From Sphingomonas sp. RIT328 (GTDB taxonomy: Bacteria; Pseudomonadota; Alphaproteobacteria; Sphingomonadales; Sphingomonadaceae): a stretch of 64,000 nucleotides of DNA. Under the pieces are notes generated by a model. That model was not told where the DNA came from. It saw nothing but the letters and a program-made list of their open reading frames with translations, and searched no databases. This document shows positions 55,160 through 64,000 of the stretch, piece after piece (position 1 is the first letter of the stretch; every line of letters starts with the position of its first letter). The translations under genes were made by a program, and so were the position numbers. The stretch is taken from positions 141,153 through 205,152 of the forward strand of contig NZ_JFYV01000045.1 in the NCBI RefSeq assembly GCF_000632225.1. The letters run 5' to 3'.

Positions 55160-56466
55160 GACAGGCCCCTCCGCTTGAGGTCGACGTAGCCTTCGACGAG
55201 CCGCTCGGCGACCTGGTCGTGCCGGCTTTCGACGACGTGGACCCCCATGTGGCGCAGGCGCAGCAGCACCAGCCGCCGGTCGCGGAGCAGCGCCGCGGCC
55301 GTCACCGCGCGCGTGACGTCGGCGGGCACGGCGGGCGGCGCCTCGACGATCGTCTCCAGCTCGTCGTCGCGCAGAACCACGACCAGCACCAGATGGGTCT
55401 TCAGGAGCCGCGCCGCCGCACGGACCAGGAAGTCCGCGGAGGTCGGATCGGTGAATTCGGTGAACAGGACGATCATCGAACGTCTCGTCAGCTTGGCGGC
55501 CAGCGTCGTCAGCGCGAACGTGTAGTTTGTCTCGTCGCCGCTGTAGTCGATCCCCGCCGCGAGCAGCTGGAGTTCGGGAAAGGCCCCCGATCCGCCGATG
55601 AAGCCGCTGGCGACGCGCGGACGCGAGTCGAAGGCGTGGAGCGCGACCCGGTCGCCGAGCTTCAGCGCCAGCCAGCCGGTCAGCAGTGCCGCGGAGATCG
55701 CCCGGTCGATCCGCGGGATGCCGCCGACCGGTTCGGACATCTGCCGCCCGGCGTCGATCGCGAAGACGATCTGGCTGTTGCGTTCGGCCTGGTAGTCCTT
55801 GGCGTAGAGCCTGCGATGCCGCGCGGACTGCTTCCAGTCGATCGCTCGCCGGTCCATGCCCGTGCGGAACTCGACAAGGGCGTCGAAATCGGTGCCGTCG
55901 CCTCGGTCGGTCTGCGCCAGCAGTCCCTGCACCGCGTGGCGCTGGAACACCTGCGCGCCCTGTTCGCGGATCGCCTCGACGTCAGGCAGGATCGGCAGCG
56001 CGCGCGCGCCGTCGATGCGCCGCTGTCGCCAGATCAGGCCCAGAGGCCCCGCCCAACGCACCCAGACCGTCTCGAAGCTCGCGGTCCCCCGGCGCAGCGG
56101 CGTCAGCGACAGAGCGGCGGCGCCTCTGCCCCGATCGAGCGGCACGTCCAGCCGCGGCCCGTCCGGAAACGTCACCAGCGGATCGCGCGTCACCGCCACC
56201 TGCACCGCGGCCGGCGGACGCCCGCCTGCGACCGACACCGCGACAGGCATGCTCGCCGTCACCCCAACCGGCGTCGACGGCGGCAGCGCCACGACCACGT
56301 TCACCCGCGCACGTCCCAGCAGCGCGTCGGCCGCCGCCAGCGCCACCACCGCGAGCGGCCAGCCGAGCCCCGCATACCAGGACGCCGGAAACAGCAGAGC
56401 GACCAGCAGCGCCAGCGGCGCTCCGATCGCCGCCGCCAGCACCGCGATGCGGGTCGGATAGATCAA
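55156..56466 (-). CDS. DUF58 domain protein
   Basis: A 436-residue protein with two N-terminal membrane helices (ALLVALLFPASWYAGLGWPLAVVALAAADALL), a beta-rich middle, and the DUF58 core EFRTGMDRRAIDWKQSARHRRLYAKDYQAERNSQ followed by a von Willebrand-A-like segment (VFAIDAGRQM). These work with MoxR ATPases, probably in metal or complex assembly. Both ends overlap neighbours by ATGA. Confidence 0.93.
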   Translation of the reverse strand: MIYPTRIAVLAAAIGAPLALLVALLFPASWYAGLGWPLAVVALAAADALLGRARVNVVVALPPSTPVGVTASMPVAVSVAGGRPPAAVQVAVTRDPLVTFPDGPRLDVPLDRGRGAAALSLTPLRRGTASFETVWVRWAGPLGLIWRQRRIDGARALPILPDVEAIREQGAQVFQRHAVQGLLAQTDRGDGTDFDALVEFRTGMDRRAIDWKQSARHRRLYAKDYQAERNSQIVFAIDAGRQMSEPVGGIPRIDRAISAALLTGWLALKLGDRVALHAFDSRPRVASGFIGGSGAFPELQLLAAGIDYSGDETNYTFALTTLAAKLTRRSMIVLFTEFTDPTSADFLVRAAARLLKTHLVLVVVLRDDELETIVEAPPAVPADVTRAVTAAALLRDRRLVLLRLRHMGVHVVESRHDQVAERLVEGYVDLKRRGLS

Positions 56467-57440
56467 CGCGGCGCCTCGATGGTGTCGATGATCCGCGCGA
56501 CCACGTCCTCGATCGCGCGGCCGCCGATCTCGGCGGCGGGCGACAGGATCAGTCGGTGGCGCAGCAGCGCCGGCGCCAGCGCCTTCACGTCGTCGGGGAT
56601 GACGAAGTCCCGTCCGTCGAGCGCCGCGCGCGCCCTTGCCGCGCCCGCCAGCATCGCACCCGAGCGCGGCGAGGCGCCGCTGTCCAGATCGGCGACGTCG
56701 CGCGTGCCGCGGATCAGCGCGACGATGTAGTCGATCACCTCGTTGACCAGCCGGACGCTCGCCACCGTCGCCACCGCGGCGTCGATCGTCGCCGCATCGG
56801 CGCGCGTCTCGACGCCCCAGTCCGCCGGCGACATCGCCGCCTGTCGCGCCCCATGGCCCGCGACGATCCGGCGTTCCTCGTCGGCGGAGGGATAGGCCAC
56901 GATCTGCTTGAACAGGAAGCGGTCGAGCTGCGCCTCGGGCAGCGGATAGACGCCCTGCTGTTCGATCGGGTTCTGCGTCGCGACGACGGTGAAGCGGCTG
57001 CTGAGCGGCAGGCTGTCGCCATCGATGGTGACGGTGCGTTCCTGCATCGCCTCCAGCAGCGCGGCCTGCGTCTTTGGCGAGGTGCGGTTGATCTCGTCCG
57101 CCAGCAGAAGCTCGGTGAAGATCGGCCCGCGCGTCAGCGAGAAGGTCGAGCTCTGGAAGTTGAACAGATTGGCGCCGACGATGTCACCGGGCATCAGGTC
57201 CGGCGTGAACTGGATGCGGCCGAAATCGAGGCCGAGGGTGCGCGCGAAGCTGTGCGCGAGCAGCGTCTTGGCGGTGCCCGGCGGGCCTTCCAGCAGGATA
57301 TGCCCGCCCGCGAACAGCGCGACAAGCATCAGGTCGACGGTGGCGTCGTGGCCGACGACCGCCTTGCCGACTTCGGCGCGGATGGCCTGTCCCAGCGCCT
57401 GGACCTCGTTGACCGTCACCGCGTCTTCTCCTGTTGCCAT
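56463..57440 (-). CDS. MoxR family AAA+ ATPase
   Basis: A 325-residue AAA+ ATPase. Walker A GPPGTAKT is at residues 52-59, Walker B LLADEINRTSPKTQAALLEAMQE follows, sensor 1 is VVATQNPIEQQG, and the lid contains LDSGASPRSG. MoxR proteins act as chaperone-like ATPases with VWA/DUF58 partners, encoded next to it here. Overlaps the DUF4350 gene end by 25 bases. Confidence 0.95.
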   Translation of the reverse strand: MATGEDAVTVNEVQALGQAIRAEVGKAVVGHDATVDLMLVALFAGGHILLEGPPGTAKTLLAHSFARTLGLDFGRIQFTPDLMPGDIVGANLFNFQSSTFSLTRGPIFTELLLADEINRTSPKTQAALLEAMQERTVTIDGDSLPLSSRFTVVATQNPIEQQGVYPLPEAQLDRFLFKQIVAYPSADEERRIVAGHGARQAAMSPADWGVETRADAATIDAAVATVASVRLVNEVIDYIVALIRGTRDVADLDSGASPRSGAMLAGAARARAALDGRDFVIPDDVKALAPALLRHRLILSPAAEIGGRAIEDVVARIIDTIEAPR

Positions 57441-58645
57441 TGATGCAGCGCCTGCGCGCTGGCGAGCATGTCCGCCGCGTGTTCTGCGGCGATCGCGTCG
57501 GCGACCAGCGTGGTGAACCGCGTCGATCCCTGCAGACGGTCAAGATAGGCGTCGGCCTCCGCGTCGCTCAGCCCCGGTGGCACGCCGAAGATCGCCCGTG
57601 CGCGCTCGCGGAGCAGCGCGGCGTAGCGCGGGCCGAGACCACCTTCGTGACCCGCCTTGCGCACGATCGTCGCGCTGTTGTCGATCAGCGCGGTCTTGCC
57701 GAACGCGATCGCGCGAGCCGGCGGCTGCACAGGGCCGAAGCGGATGAGCGCCTGCCATCCGACCAGTGCCAGCGCGACCACCGACGCCAACGTCATCGCC
57801 AGGAACGGCGGTTCGAAAGCGAGCTTCAGCGGACTGCGGCCACGGCCGAGGCCGTTCAGCGTCACGTCGAAGGCGATGCCGGTGGCTCCGGTCGAGTTGA
57901 CGAAGTCGAGCAGGTCCAGCCCGGCGCGCGCGCGTTCAAGACGGCGGATGCCGTTGTTGTCGAGGAGGTCGGGATCGGAAAGGATGTAGACCGGGCTCTG
58001 ACCGATCTGTCCCAGCACGATGCCGCCGGCGTCGTCGGTGACGAGCGGCGTCAGGGCGGGCGAACGGACCACCTGCAGGGGCCGCGGCGCCGCGACCGAG
58101 AGCGACGCCGGCGCCCAGCGCACCGCATGCAACGGCCGGCCGCCGCTAGGATGGCGGGTCACGACCATGGGGGTCGCCGGCGCCAGCGTGCCCGCCGGGT
58201 CGGACGCGGGCAGCAGGCCGACGACGTCCACCCATCCCGCCACGTCCCGGTCCGGGGTCGTCGCCCATTTGGGCAGCACGATCAAGGTCGCGCGACCTCG
58301 GCGGGCGGCCATCAGCCTGCTCATGTCGACCGTGCCGTGTTCGGGCGTGGCGACCACCAGATCCTCGGTCCTCCACTCGCCCTCCGCGCGGATCAGCCGT
58401 GGGTTGCGCCCGGTCGCGCGCGCCAGGTCGACGATCCCCGCGAAGCCGGTGGCGGCGTTGGAGAGCGCGTGCGTGCCGCCGTTGCGCCCGGAGCGGAGAT
58501 CTGGCGCATAGGCGCCGAGCAGCAGCGATCCCGCGAAGCCGACAATGCCGATGACGAGCATCAGCGCGACCGTCAGCGGCGAAAGGACGCTGCCCGCGCT
58601 TCGGCTCGATCCGCCGCCCGACGCGCCTATCGCGAGCTCGCTCAT
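57416..58645 (-). CDS. DUF4350 domain protein
   Basis: A 409-residue protein with an N-terminal membrane helix (PLTVALMLVIGIVGFAGSLLLGAYA), a DUF4350-type globular domain (THALSNAATGFAGIVDLARATG, ATLIVLPKWATTPD, GQSPVYILSDPDLLDNNGI) and a second membrane helix near residue 290 (MTLASVVALALVGWQALIRFGP). The start is ATG 58645, overlapping the DUF4129 stop by ATGA. Part of the MoxR operon. Confidence 0.87.
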   Translation of the reverse strand: MSELAIGASGGGSSRSAGSVLSPLTVALMLVIGIVGFAGSLLLGAYAPDLRSGRNGGTHALSNAATGFAGIVDLARATGRNPRLIRAEGEWRTEDLVVATPEHGTVDMSRLMAARRGRATLIVLPKWATTPDRDVAGWVDVVGLLPASDPAGTLAPATPMVVTRHPSGGRPLHAVRWAPASLSVAAPRPLQVVRSPALTPLVTDDAGGIVLGQIGQSPVYILSDPDLLDNNGIRRLERARAGLDLLDFVNSTGATGIAFDVTLNGLGRGRSPLKLAFEPPFLAMTLASVVALALVGWQALIRFGPVQPPARAIAFGKTALIDNSATIVRKAGHEGGLGPRYAALLRERARAIFGVPPGLSDAEADAYLDRLQGSTRFTTLVADAIAAEHAADMLASAQALHQWQQEKTR

Positions 58646-59319
58646 GGCCGCCACCGCTGCGGGAGGGCAAGGTCGGCGTAGGCCCCGCGCGCGACCTGCC
58701 ATTCCTCCCGGCCGATCGGGCGCCCGCCGAACAGGCTGCGCTCGACCAGACCGGCAATTTGCGCGAACAGCGGGCGGACCGCGGCCGGCAGCAGCGCCGC
58801 CGCGGCGAGTTCGCGGCTGGTCAGCGACGGGCGCCGTAGTGCCGGCCTCCGACGCGCGATGTCCTCGATCGAGTGGAACAGCAGGTGATGGATCGCCTCG
58901 GCGAAGCGGCCCTCGCCCGCCAGCCGATCCGCCGCGTTGAGCCAGGCACGTGCAGGCGCTTCGTCCGGCGTCCAGACCTGATCGACCGCGTCCTGCGTCG
59001 TCTCGCGCCGCCGGCGTGCGGGCAGGCGCCATTCGCGCGACCGGATTCGCACGACGATCATCGAGATCACCGCAACCGCGATTCCGGCGAGCAGCATCCA
59101 GAGCAGGATGCGCGCGTAGGGCGCATCGGGCATCAGGCCGGTCAGCCGGCGAAGGAACCGGACGATCGGGCGGAACAGCTCGGCGAGCCAGCGCGCCACC
59201 GTACGCAGCCACGCGGGCGGCTCGGGCGGCGGCGGCGGCCGCGTCAGCGCGAACTGGATCGAGGGATCGGCGCGCAACGCGGCATGGGCGCTCGCCAGCC
59301 GGTCGGCACCCGCCGTCAC
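58642..59319 (-). CDS. DUF4129 domain protein
   Basis: A 225-residue protein with one membrane helix (ARILLWMLLAGIAVAVISMIVV) and a C-terminal DUF4129 domain (AEAIHHLLFHSIEDIARR..ALRRPSLTSRELAAAA). First gene of the six-gene MoxR operon; the promoter must lie in 59320-59499, the region shared with the divergent membrane protein. Confidence 0.87.
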   Translation of the reverse strand: MTAGADRLASAHAALRADPSIQFALTRPPPPPEPPAWLRTVARWLAELFRPIVRFLRRLTGLMPDAPYARILLWMLLAGIAVAVISMIVVRIRSREWRLPARRRRETTQDAVDQVWTPDEAPARAWLNAADRLAGEGRFAEAIHHLLFHSIEDIARRRPALRRPSLTSRELAAAALLPAAVRPLFAQIAGLVERSLFGGRPIGREEWQVARGAYADLALPQRWRP

Positions 59320-59499
59320 ACCCTGTGCTGAAGCCCCTATCGTGCCCTCCCAGCGACGCTCCGCTGCCCCGTGGCAGACTGTAGCCGGATCGACTGCACG
59401 CGCAATCCGCTAACCGCCGCTTTGGTCGGAGAAGATCGGGCTGGACACCGCGGGGGCGCCTTGCCACCTTCCGAGGACGGAGCCGGGAGGGGGATCTTT

Positions 59500-60306
59500 A
59501 TGGCGAGTCAGTCTGTCGGCAGGTCACGCCGCGCCCTGTCGGTCGGCGGCGTTTTCGGCCGCAGCTTCGGCATCATCAAGGACAATCCGATCGCGACGCT
59601 GGGCGTAGCGTTTATTCTGATGGCGCTGCCGCAACTGGTGCTGAGTCAGTTCGCGGGGCGTAACTGGATGTTGGAGAAGCTGCAGGGCGGCGCCTACGCG
59701 CTGTTCGGCGTGTACGGCATCATCGTCGGCGTGCTTTGGCTCGTCGCCAGCGGCGCGCTGGTCCAGGCGGCGGTTGCGCACGACCAGGGCCGGCGGGCTG
59801 ACCTCGCGGAAACCCTGCAGGTCGGCGTGCGGCGCTTTCTTCCTCTGTTCGCGGTCTACCTGCTGTTTCTCCTCGGCGTATGGGCCGCCAGCATCCTCCT
59901 CCTGGTGCCGGGCATCATGCTCGCCGTGATGTGGTCCGTCAGCCTGCCCGTGATCGTCGCGGAGCGGCCTGGCGTGTTCGGCGCCTTCGGACGCAGCCGC
60001 CATCTGACGAAGGGCGCACGTTGGCACGTCTTCGGCATCCTGCTGCTGGCCCTCGTCTTCTACATGCTCGCCTCCGCGATGGTCGGCGTGGTCAGCGTGG
60101 CGGGCTATGGCAGCTTCGGCGCGATGACCGGCGGCGGGCAGCTCCGCGCGATGCCTGCGCCGTCGCTGTTCCTGCAGCTTCTCCAGTCGGTCGTCACCAC
60201 CGTGTCGCTGACCTGGTTCACGCTCGTCGGCGCCTCGCTCTTCATCGAGCTGCGCCACTGGAAGGACGGTCCCGACGTCGATCGCCTTACCGAGATCTTC
60301 GCCTGA
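59500..60306 (+). CDS. polytopic membrane protein, glycerophosphoryl diester phosphodiesterase membrane-domain-like
   Basis: A 268-residue membrane protein with about six helices. It starts SVGGVFGRSFGIIKDNPIATLGVAFILMALP, and the middle VPGIMLAVMWSVSLPVIVAERPGVFGAFGRSRHLTKG is the hallmark of the GDPD membrane-domain/DUF975-type family. GGGAGG lies 9 bases before ATG 59500. Divergent from the MoxR operon. Function unknown. Confidence 0.85.
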   Translation: MASQSVGRSRRALSVGGVFGRSFGIIKDNPIATLGVAFILMALPQLVLSQFAGRNWMLEKLQGGAYALFGVYGIIVGVLWLVASGALVQAAVAHDQGRRADLAETLQVGVRRFLPLFAVYLLFLLGVWAASILLLVPGIMLAVMWSVSLPVIVAERPGVFGAFGRSRHLTKGARWHVFGILLLALVFYMLASAMVGVVSVAGYGSFGAMTGGGQLRAMPAPSLFLQLLQSVVTTVSLTWFTLVGASLFIELRHWKDGPDVDRLTEIFA

Positions 60307-60700
60307 CGGGGACGATCGTACGCCGCACCACGACGACGGCGGCCGTCTCTTGGACGCGACCGATCTATATGGCCGACCGGCCATCGTATTCGCCTTCCGC
60401 CGGCGGAGGGCGGTAACAGCGTCACGGCGCTGGACGTCTGAGCGCCGGCACGGCAGGCCTCGTCCCCACCGGCGGTTCCTGCGGTTCGAAGCGCAGCTCC
60501 GGTCGGCGGTCGCCGCCGCTGGGTCGCGGCGACGGATCGCGACCCAGCGGTTTGCAGGTGGCATTCCGGAGTCGTCGGGCCAGGCGCCGGGGGAGGACCT
60601 GACGTGCGCCTCGAAGAGTCCGAACTGGAGCAGCCCAAGCCCCCCCACCCCCCGAACCGTCGACGTGGCCGCATCGTTGGGGCGGAGCCACGCCCTGCGT
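60307..60700. other. 394-bp stretch without a recognised gene
   Basis: It lies between a plus-strand and a minus-strand gene end (convergent). Frames here are Arg/Pro-rich and look random. No classical terminator seen. Confidence 0.5.
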
Positions 60701-61726
60701 CTACGAACCGACCGGCCCGGCGAGTTGGATCGGGTGGACGTCCTCCACGAGACGGAAGAAGGTGGCGCCCATGGCGTCGGCGGCCTCGAGCTGGACATCG
60801 GCCTCCGTTGGCAGCAGCGGATGTCGGACCAGGTCTCCCACAACCCAGCTCCTAGTCGACGCGACGGGGTCGCGAAGGGCAGGACGTATCCTCAGTCCGG
60901 TATTCCAAGTCAGCCGGATGCCGGGCAGGTCGGCTTCGAGGCGCAGTCGCCCGTATCGGGCGACGACGCTCACGTGCTCCCCGTCGAGGTGGCCCCACAG
61001 CGTCACGTGGCGACCGCAGCCGACGCCTTCCTTGCGCTCGGCCAGCATGGTCTCGACGACCTCGCCCACGGTGCGCCCCGCGGCGAGGATCGCGTGCTCC
61101 GCGACGGCTTCGATCTCGAGGAAGGCCCCCTGCCGGTCCAGCCGAGCCTTGGCGTTACGGCGGGCCGTCTGCGCCTTTCGGAGCCTCCCGACGTCTTGAC
61201 AGGCCTCCTTCGCCGACCTGCCTTCGACGAGCTCGACGTAGGGCTGGAGGAGGTCGTCCAGCAGCCGCATCCGGACCCAAAAGCCACGGTCGGCCAACGG
61301 TTGAGGTCGGCCGAAGCCTGCCGGAGCGAAGCGCACCGACAGCAGCTCCATCGGGAGCCGGCCGCGCGCGATCTTCGCGCGGACCGCCGCCTCGACGATC
61401 CCCAGCCGCTCGATGCCCGGCTCGTCGGCGACGGCGAGGAAGACGTGCATCATCACGTCTCGGGAGAGGGCGTCGAGATCCACCCGGCCCCCGGACATGG
61501 GAAAATGTCCGCCGGACTGATTTCGGATGGTCAGGACGGTCGTGCCGACGTCGACGTCCACCGCGAGGTCGTAGCGGTTGGACGGGCTCCAGTGCTCCTC
61601 CGCGACGAAGTCGGCGGGCGTGGGGGCGCGGACGTCGGGATCGCGCAGATCCGCCAGGCGGCGGCCGACGAGGATTGAAAGACGCTCGACCTCCGCCTCC
61701 GTCAAAGTCCGCTTGCCTATGGTCAT
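60701..61726 (-). CDS. unknown protein (341 residues)
   Basis: No family recognised. No signal peptide or membrane helix. It starts MTIGKRTLTEAEVERLSILVGRRLADL, then beta-rich YDLAVDVDVGTTVLTIRNQSGGHFPMSGGRVDLDALSRD. A mid-protein basic helix (KAQTARRNAKARLDR) and late strands (HVTLWGHLDGEHVSVVARYGRLRLE) follow. Codon use resembles the neighbours, so coding is likely. Confidence 0.65.
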   Translation of the reverse strand: MTIGKRTLTEAEVERLSILVGRRLADLRDPDVRAPTPADFVAEEHWSPSNRYDLAVDVDVGTTVLTIRNQSGGHFPMSGGRVDLDALSRDVMMHVFLAVADEPGIERLGIVEAAVRAKIARGRLPMELLSVRFAPAGFGRPQPLADRGFWVRMRLLDDLLQPYVELVEGRSAKEACQDVGRLRKAQTARRNAKARLDRQGAFLEIEAVAEHAILAAGRTVGEVVETMLAERKEGVGCGRHVTLWGHLDGEHVSVVARYGRLRLEADLPGIRLTWNTGLRIRPALRDPVASTRSWVVGDLVRHPLLPTEADVQLEAADAMGATFFRLVEDVHPIQLAGPVGS

Positions 61727-62045
61727 GAGGGTCCCTTCCGCCGAGCTTTCGCGAGTTTCGTCTATTCCTGCTTAGTCCGCTCAGCCGATCCTATGGTTCC
61801 AAGGGCCATTCCGAGGAGGGTCTGTCCGTCCTCGAAAGGGGCGATCCGAGCTCAGACTTCGTGCTTTCGGGTAACAATGCGGTTGGCGACGAACGTGTCC
61901 TCAGGGGCGGGTACAAGTCTGCCGATGTGCTTCGGGTCGGAGCTCCCGAAAGCGATGACTTCGTCGAGTGGTCGCCTAAGGCGCGACCATCGGCGCAGAC
62001 CGTGGTTCCTCCCCTCTCCGCCGTCCAGGTCGAGGACGCTGCCAG
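61727..62045. other. 319-bp stretch without a recognised gene
   Basis: It lies between two unknown minus-strand genes. Only shadow frames; somewhat richer in A/T near 61790-61880. Possible promoter region for the gene at 60701. Confidence 0.45.
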
Positions 62046-62822
62046 CTACAGGTGTGCGCCCTCGGGCAGGTACTGGAGGGCCCGCAGGATCTCGACGGCC
62101 TCGGTTGCCTCGTTGAACATCCCGACGCGGATCGCAGGCCCGATCTGGATCAGCACGCCATGGCGCTTGCTGACCCACGCCTTCTTGACGTGCATGAACC
62201 GGTTCCCCTCGCGTGCGAGCATCTGGGCGAGCTTGGGGCTGAAGACGCGATGGATACCGGGCTCCATCCTGTCGCCGAAAACCATGGACGCCCGCTCCTT
62301 GTGGACCAACAGCCTCGCGGCGCGGCGGCCACGTCCCGGATACCAGCCAAGCTGCACCCACTGGACGTCGAACGTGTAGGCGGCCGCCCTCGCCAGCGCC
62401 GTGGCGTAGGCAGCCGACCGTTCGGCCCGGGTGAGGACGCGCGGATCGAAGCCGGGTGGCTCGAAGCCCGCCAGCCAGTCCGAAAGGATCGCCGCCTCCA
62501 TGCCCATGTCGCGCCGCGGCTCGTTGGCGCGGCGACATCGGAGATCCTCTTCGACGCTGATCCTGCCGCAGTCCGAGCGTACGTCCGGAGCCATGGTGAC
62601 GGTGAGGATCTGCGAGTCCCGCCAGACCATCTCGGCGCTCCATTCCCGCCTCGCGCCGCTCTCGTCCCGGTCTACGCCGCGGATGGTCCAAGCCGGTCCC
62701 CAGCCCCTTCCCTCTCCTGCTTCGAGCGCCGCGAGGACACGACGCAGCCCGACTGCGGCCACGCTGCTGGTCCGCCTGCTCAGGTGGTTGCACCACGTCG
62801 TCACTCGCGGTCTCCGCGCCAA
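62046..62822 (-). CDS. unknown protein (258 residues)
   Basis: No family recognised. A basic N-terminus (ARRPRVTTWCNHLSRRTSS) is followed by a soluble protein with WTIRGVDRDESGARREWSAEMVWRD, CRRANEPRRDMGMEAAILSDWLAG and MFNEATEAVEILRALQYLPEG. The true start may lie further in. It is the gene nearest tRNA-Lys on that side. Confidence 0.6.
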   Translation of the reverse strand: MARRPRVTTWCNHLSRRTSSVAAVGLRRVLAALEAGEGRGWGPAWTIRGVDRDESGARREWSAEMVWRDSQILTVTMAPDVRSDCGRISVEEDLRCRRANEPRRDMGMEAAILSDWLAGFEPPGFDPRVLTRAERSAAYATALARAAAYTFDVQWVQLGWYPGRGRRAARLLVHKERASMVFGDRMEPGIHRVFSPKLAQMLAREGNRFMHVKKAWVSKRHGVLIQIGPAIRVGMFNEATEAVEILRALQYLPEGAHL

Positions 62823-63369
62823 CCGCGAAGAACTAGTTCGCGGACGTCGCGACGGCGGGGAGCGGCGTCGCGAGCTACGGGGTCGGACGGTCGGTGGGAC
62901 TGGGCGCTACCTGTGCGGGGTAGGCAAGCCGCTGATAGTAGTCTTTCAAACCGCCGCATCCTGGCGCTCCCATGGTAAAAGAAACCGATATGCGTCTCGA
63001 TCCGCCCCTATCGCCAAGACGATCGAAGGCCGCTTGGCTGAACCGGCACACCACTTGAGATGACAAGGGATAATTTTGACGTGCCTTGAAAGCATTGGAG
63101 CGCCGATATGCCATCCCCAGAAGGAGCGTGGCCAATGCTTTCGAGGATCGAGTTTCACCGTGTGCGGACCACCTTAGTTGGTCAAGATACAGGCAACTTG
63201 GTTGTGACAACGGTTCGAAAGCGACCGTCAAGCATGCCTTCTCCGCACGACAAAGTTATGCGAAAACAAGAGGATGCGATCTGGCCAGGTATTCGCCATT
63301 GGCGAACGTGTCACTATAATCAGGCCACTGTGCCAATGACAAAGTGCCGGAGTGTTTGTGAGAACACGA
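62823..63369. other. 547-bp stretch before tRNA-Lys
   Basis: No credible gene. The frame ending in VGPPGLEPGTSRLKVACSTD is the usual artefact of reading through the tRNA complement. The region is A/T-richer around 63060-63360, fitting an old integration scar, but I found no integrase or direct repeat of the tRNA end. Confidence 0.45.
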
Positions 63370-63445
63370 TGGTGGGTCCGCCGGGGCTCGAACCCGGGAC
63401 CTCTCGATTAAAAGTCGCTTGCTCTACCGACTGAGCTACGGACCC
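63370..63445 (-). tRNA. tRNA-Lys (anticodon TTT)
   Basis: 76 nt on the minus strand with CCA encoded. Acceptor GGGTCCG pairs with CGGACCC, the D-arm is GCTCAGTCGGTAGAGC, the anticodon loop is CTTTTAA and the T-arm GGTTCGAGCC is normal. The lowest two pairs of the anticodon stem are A.G and G.A. Confidence 0.9.
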
Positions 63446-63465
63446 CCGCCATCGATCCGGCGCAC

Positions 63466-63942
63466 CTAAGCGCGGGGGCGCGGTCGGTCAACTGCATGTG
63501 CCAATTGTCTTACGCTGCGCCCGACCGGCGCCCCCCGCCAGTCGGGCGCGATCGCCGCCAGCGGCGCCAGCACGAAGCTGCGCGCAGCGAGCGCCTCGTG
63601 CGGCACGCGAAGCCGGGGTTCGCGCCAGACGCCGCCCGACCAGAGCAGGATATCGAGGTCGATCACCCGCGCCCCCCAGCGGCGGCCGCGTCGCCGCCCG
63701 AAGGACGCCTCGATCCGCTTGAGCCGGGCGAGCAGCATCGGCGGCGGCGCGTCGCTGGCGATCAGCACCGCGGCATTGGCGAATCGGCGGATCGACGGAC
63801 CCAGCGGCGCCGATGCGATTACCGGCGACACCGCGACGATGCCGCCGATCGCATCGATCGCCGCCGCCACCTCCGCCGCCGGGCCGCCGTGCCGCCCGCG
63901 CCGGTTCGACCCGATCCCGATCGCATAGATTGCCGTCGTCAT
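63466..63942 (-). CDS. folK: 2-amino-4-hydroxy-6-hydroxymethyldihydropteridine diphosphokinase
   Basis: A 158-residue HPPK. AIGIGSNRRGR is the N-terminal motif, FANAAVLI follows, RRWGARVIDLDILLW holds the two metal-binding aspartates, and VPHEALAARSFVLAPLAAIAPDW is the C-terminal motif. It transfers pyrophosphate from ATP to the pterin in folate synthesis. Single gene, 20 bases from tRNA-Lys on the same strand; divergent from the gene at the right edge. Confidence 0.95.
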   Translation of the reverse strand: MTTAIYAIGIGSNRRGRHGGPAAEVAAAIDAIGGIVAVSPVIASAPLGPSIRRFANAAVLIASDAPPPMLLARLKRIEASFGRRRGRRWGARVIDLDILLWSGGVWREPRLRVPHEALAARSFVLAPLAAIAPDWRGAPVGRSVRQLAHAVDRPRPRA

Positions 63943-63964
63943 GGCGGGGCTTTAGGCGAAAGCG

Positions 63965-64000
63965 ATGACCTTCGATACGCTTGCCCCCGCCCCGCCGGCG
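63965..64000 (+). CDS. start of a gene cut by the window edge
   Basis: ATG at 63965 opens MTFDTLAPAPPA and runs off the window. It is divergent from folK with 22 bases between the two starts. Twelve codons are too few to name a product. Confidence 0.4.
   Translation, partial: MTFDTLAPAPPA

Noticed and set aside
53287..60306. RDD-SpoIIM-DUF58-MoxR-DUF4350-DUF4129 operon as novel
   Set aside because: This gene order is a known, widespread cluster; annotated but not proposed as new.
63108..63434. Plus-strand frame ending in VGPPGLEPGTSRLK
   Set aside because: This ending is the familiar artefact of translating the complement of a tRNA gene.

Overview
The window looks like chromosome from a Sphingomonas-type alphaproteobacterium. 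It is GC-rich, carries three TonB-dependent receptors with sphingomonad-style catabolic neighbours, has an alphaproteobacterial LexA-type box (GTTC-N7-GTTC), and includes small proteins of sphingomonad type. All calls come from reading the sequence and the protein translations; no database search was run.

Layout. 1-3.8 kb: a plus-strand catabolic group (alpha/beta hydrolase cut by the window edge, HIBADH-type dehydrogenase, SDR, secreted metallo-beta-lactamase-fold hydrolase). 4-6.2 kb: a GH43 glycosidase, an NTF2-like protein and a GNAT acetyltransferase on the minus strand. 6.5-21.1 kb: a long minus-strand gene set consisting of a TonB receptor with an STN domain, a BacA/YddA-like ABC transporter, two paralogous unknown proteins flanking thioredoxin, TldE/TldD, a Cds1-like PLP enzyme, thioredoxin reductase and an M3 peptidase. 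It is headed by a divergent Lrp-type regulator, with a perfect 12-bp inverted repeat in the divergent promoter. I read it as an uptake-and-dismantling pathway for a (probably cysteine-containing) peptide; this is the best candidate for an undescribed system. 21.4-31.9 kb: a LacI-controlled locus with TonB receptor, trehalase, CoA-transferase/hydrolase, MFS permease and three HSL-type esterases. An identical 14-bp operator stands before its two minus-strand transcription units. The gene content suggests use of esterified trehalose.

32-34 kb: small genes (HxlR regulator, DUF6771-like protein, zinc-ribbon membrane protein, Mpo1/DUF962-like protein). 35-41.1 kb: one 2038-residue DUF4011-helicase-nuclease-DUF3320 protein with a C-terminal Schlafen AlbA_2 domain, very likely anti-phage. 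41.1-43.5 kb: mostly non-coding, with a folded inverted-repeat element and one lipoprotein. 43.5-45.7 kb: a siderophore-type TonB receptor. 46.2-53 kb: accessory genes, including a divergent pair with a LexA-type box (small HTH-like protein / S24 repressor), an HExxH protein, a holin-like membrane protein, a C39-like protein and three secreted or lipoprotein genes. 53.3-60.3 kb: the conserved RDD-SpoIIM-DUF58-MoxR-DUF4350-DUF4129 operon plus a divergent membrane protein. 60.7-62.8 kb: two unrecognised proteins. The window ends with tRNA-Lys(TTT), folK and the first codons of another gene.
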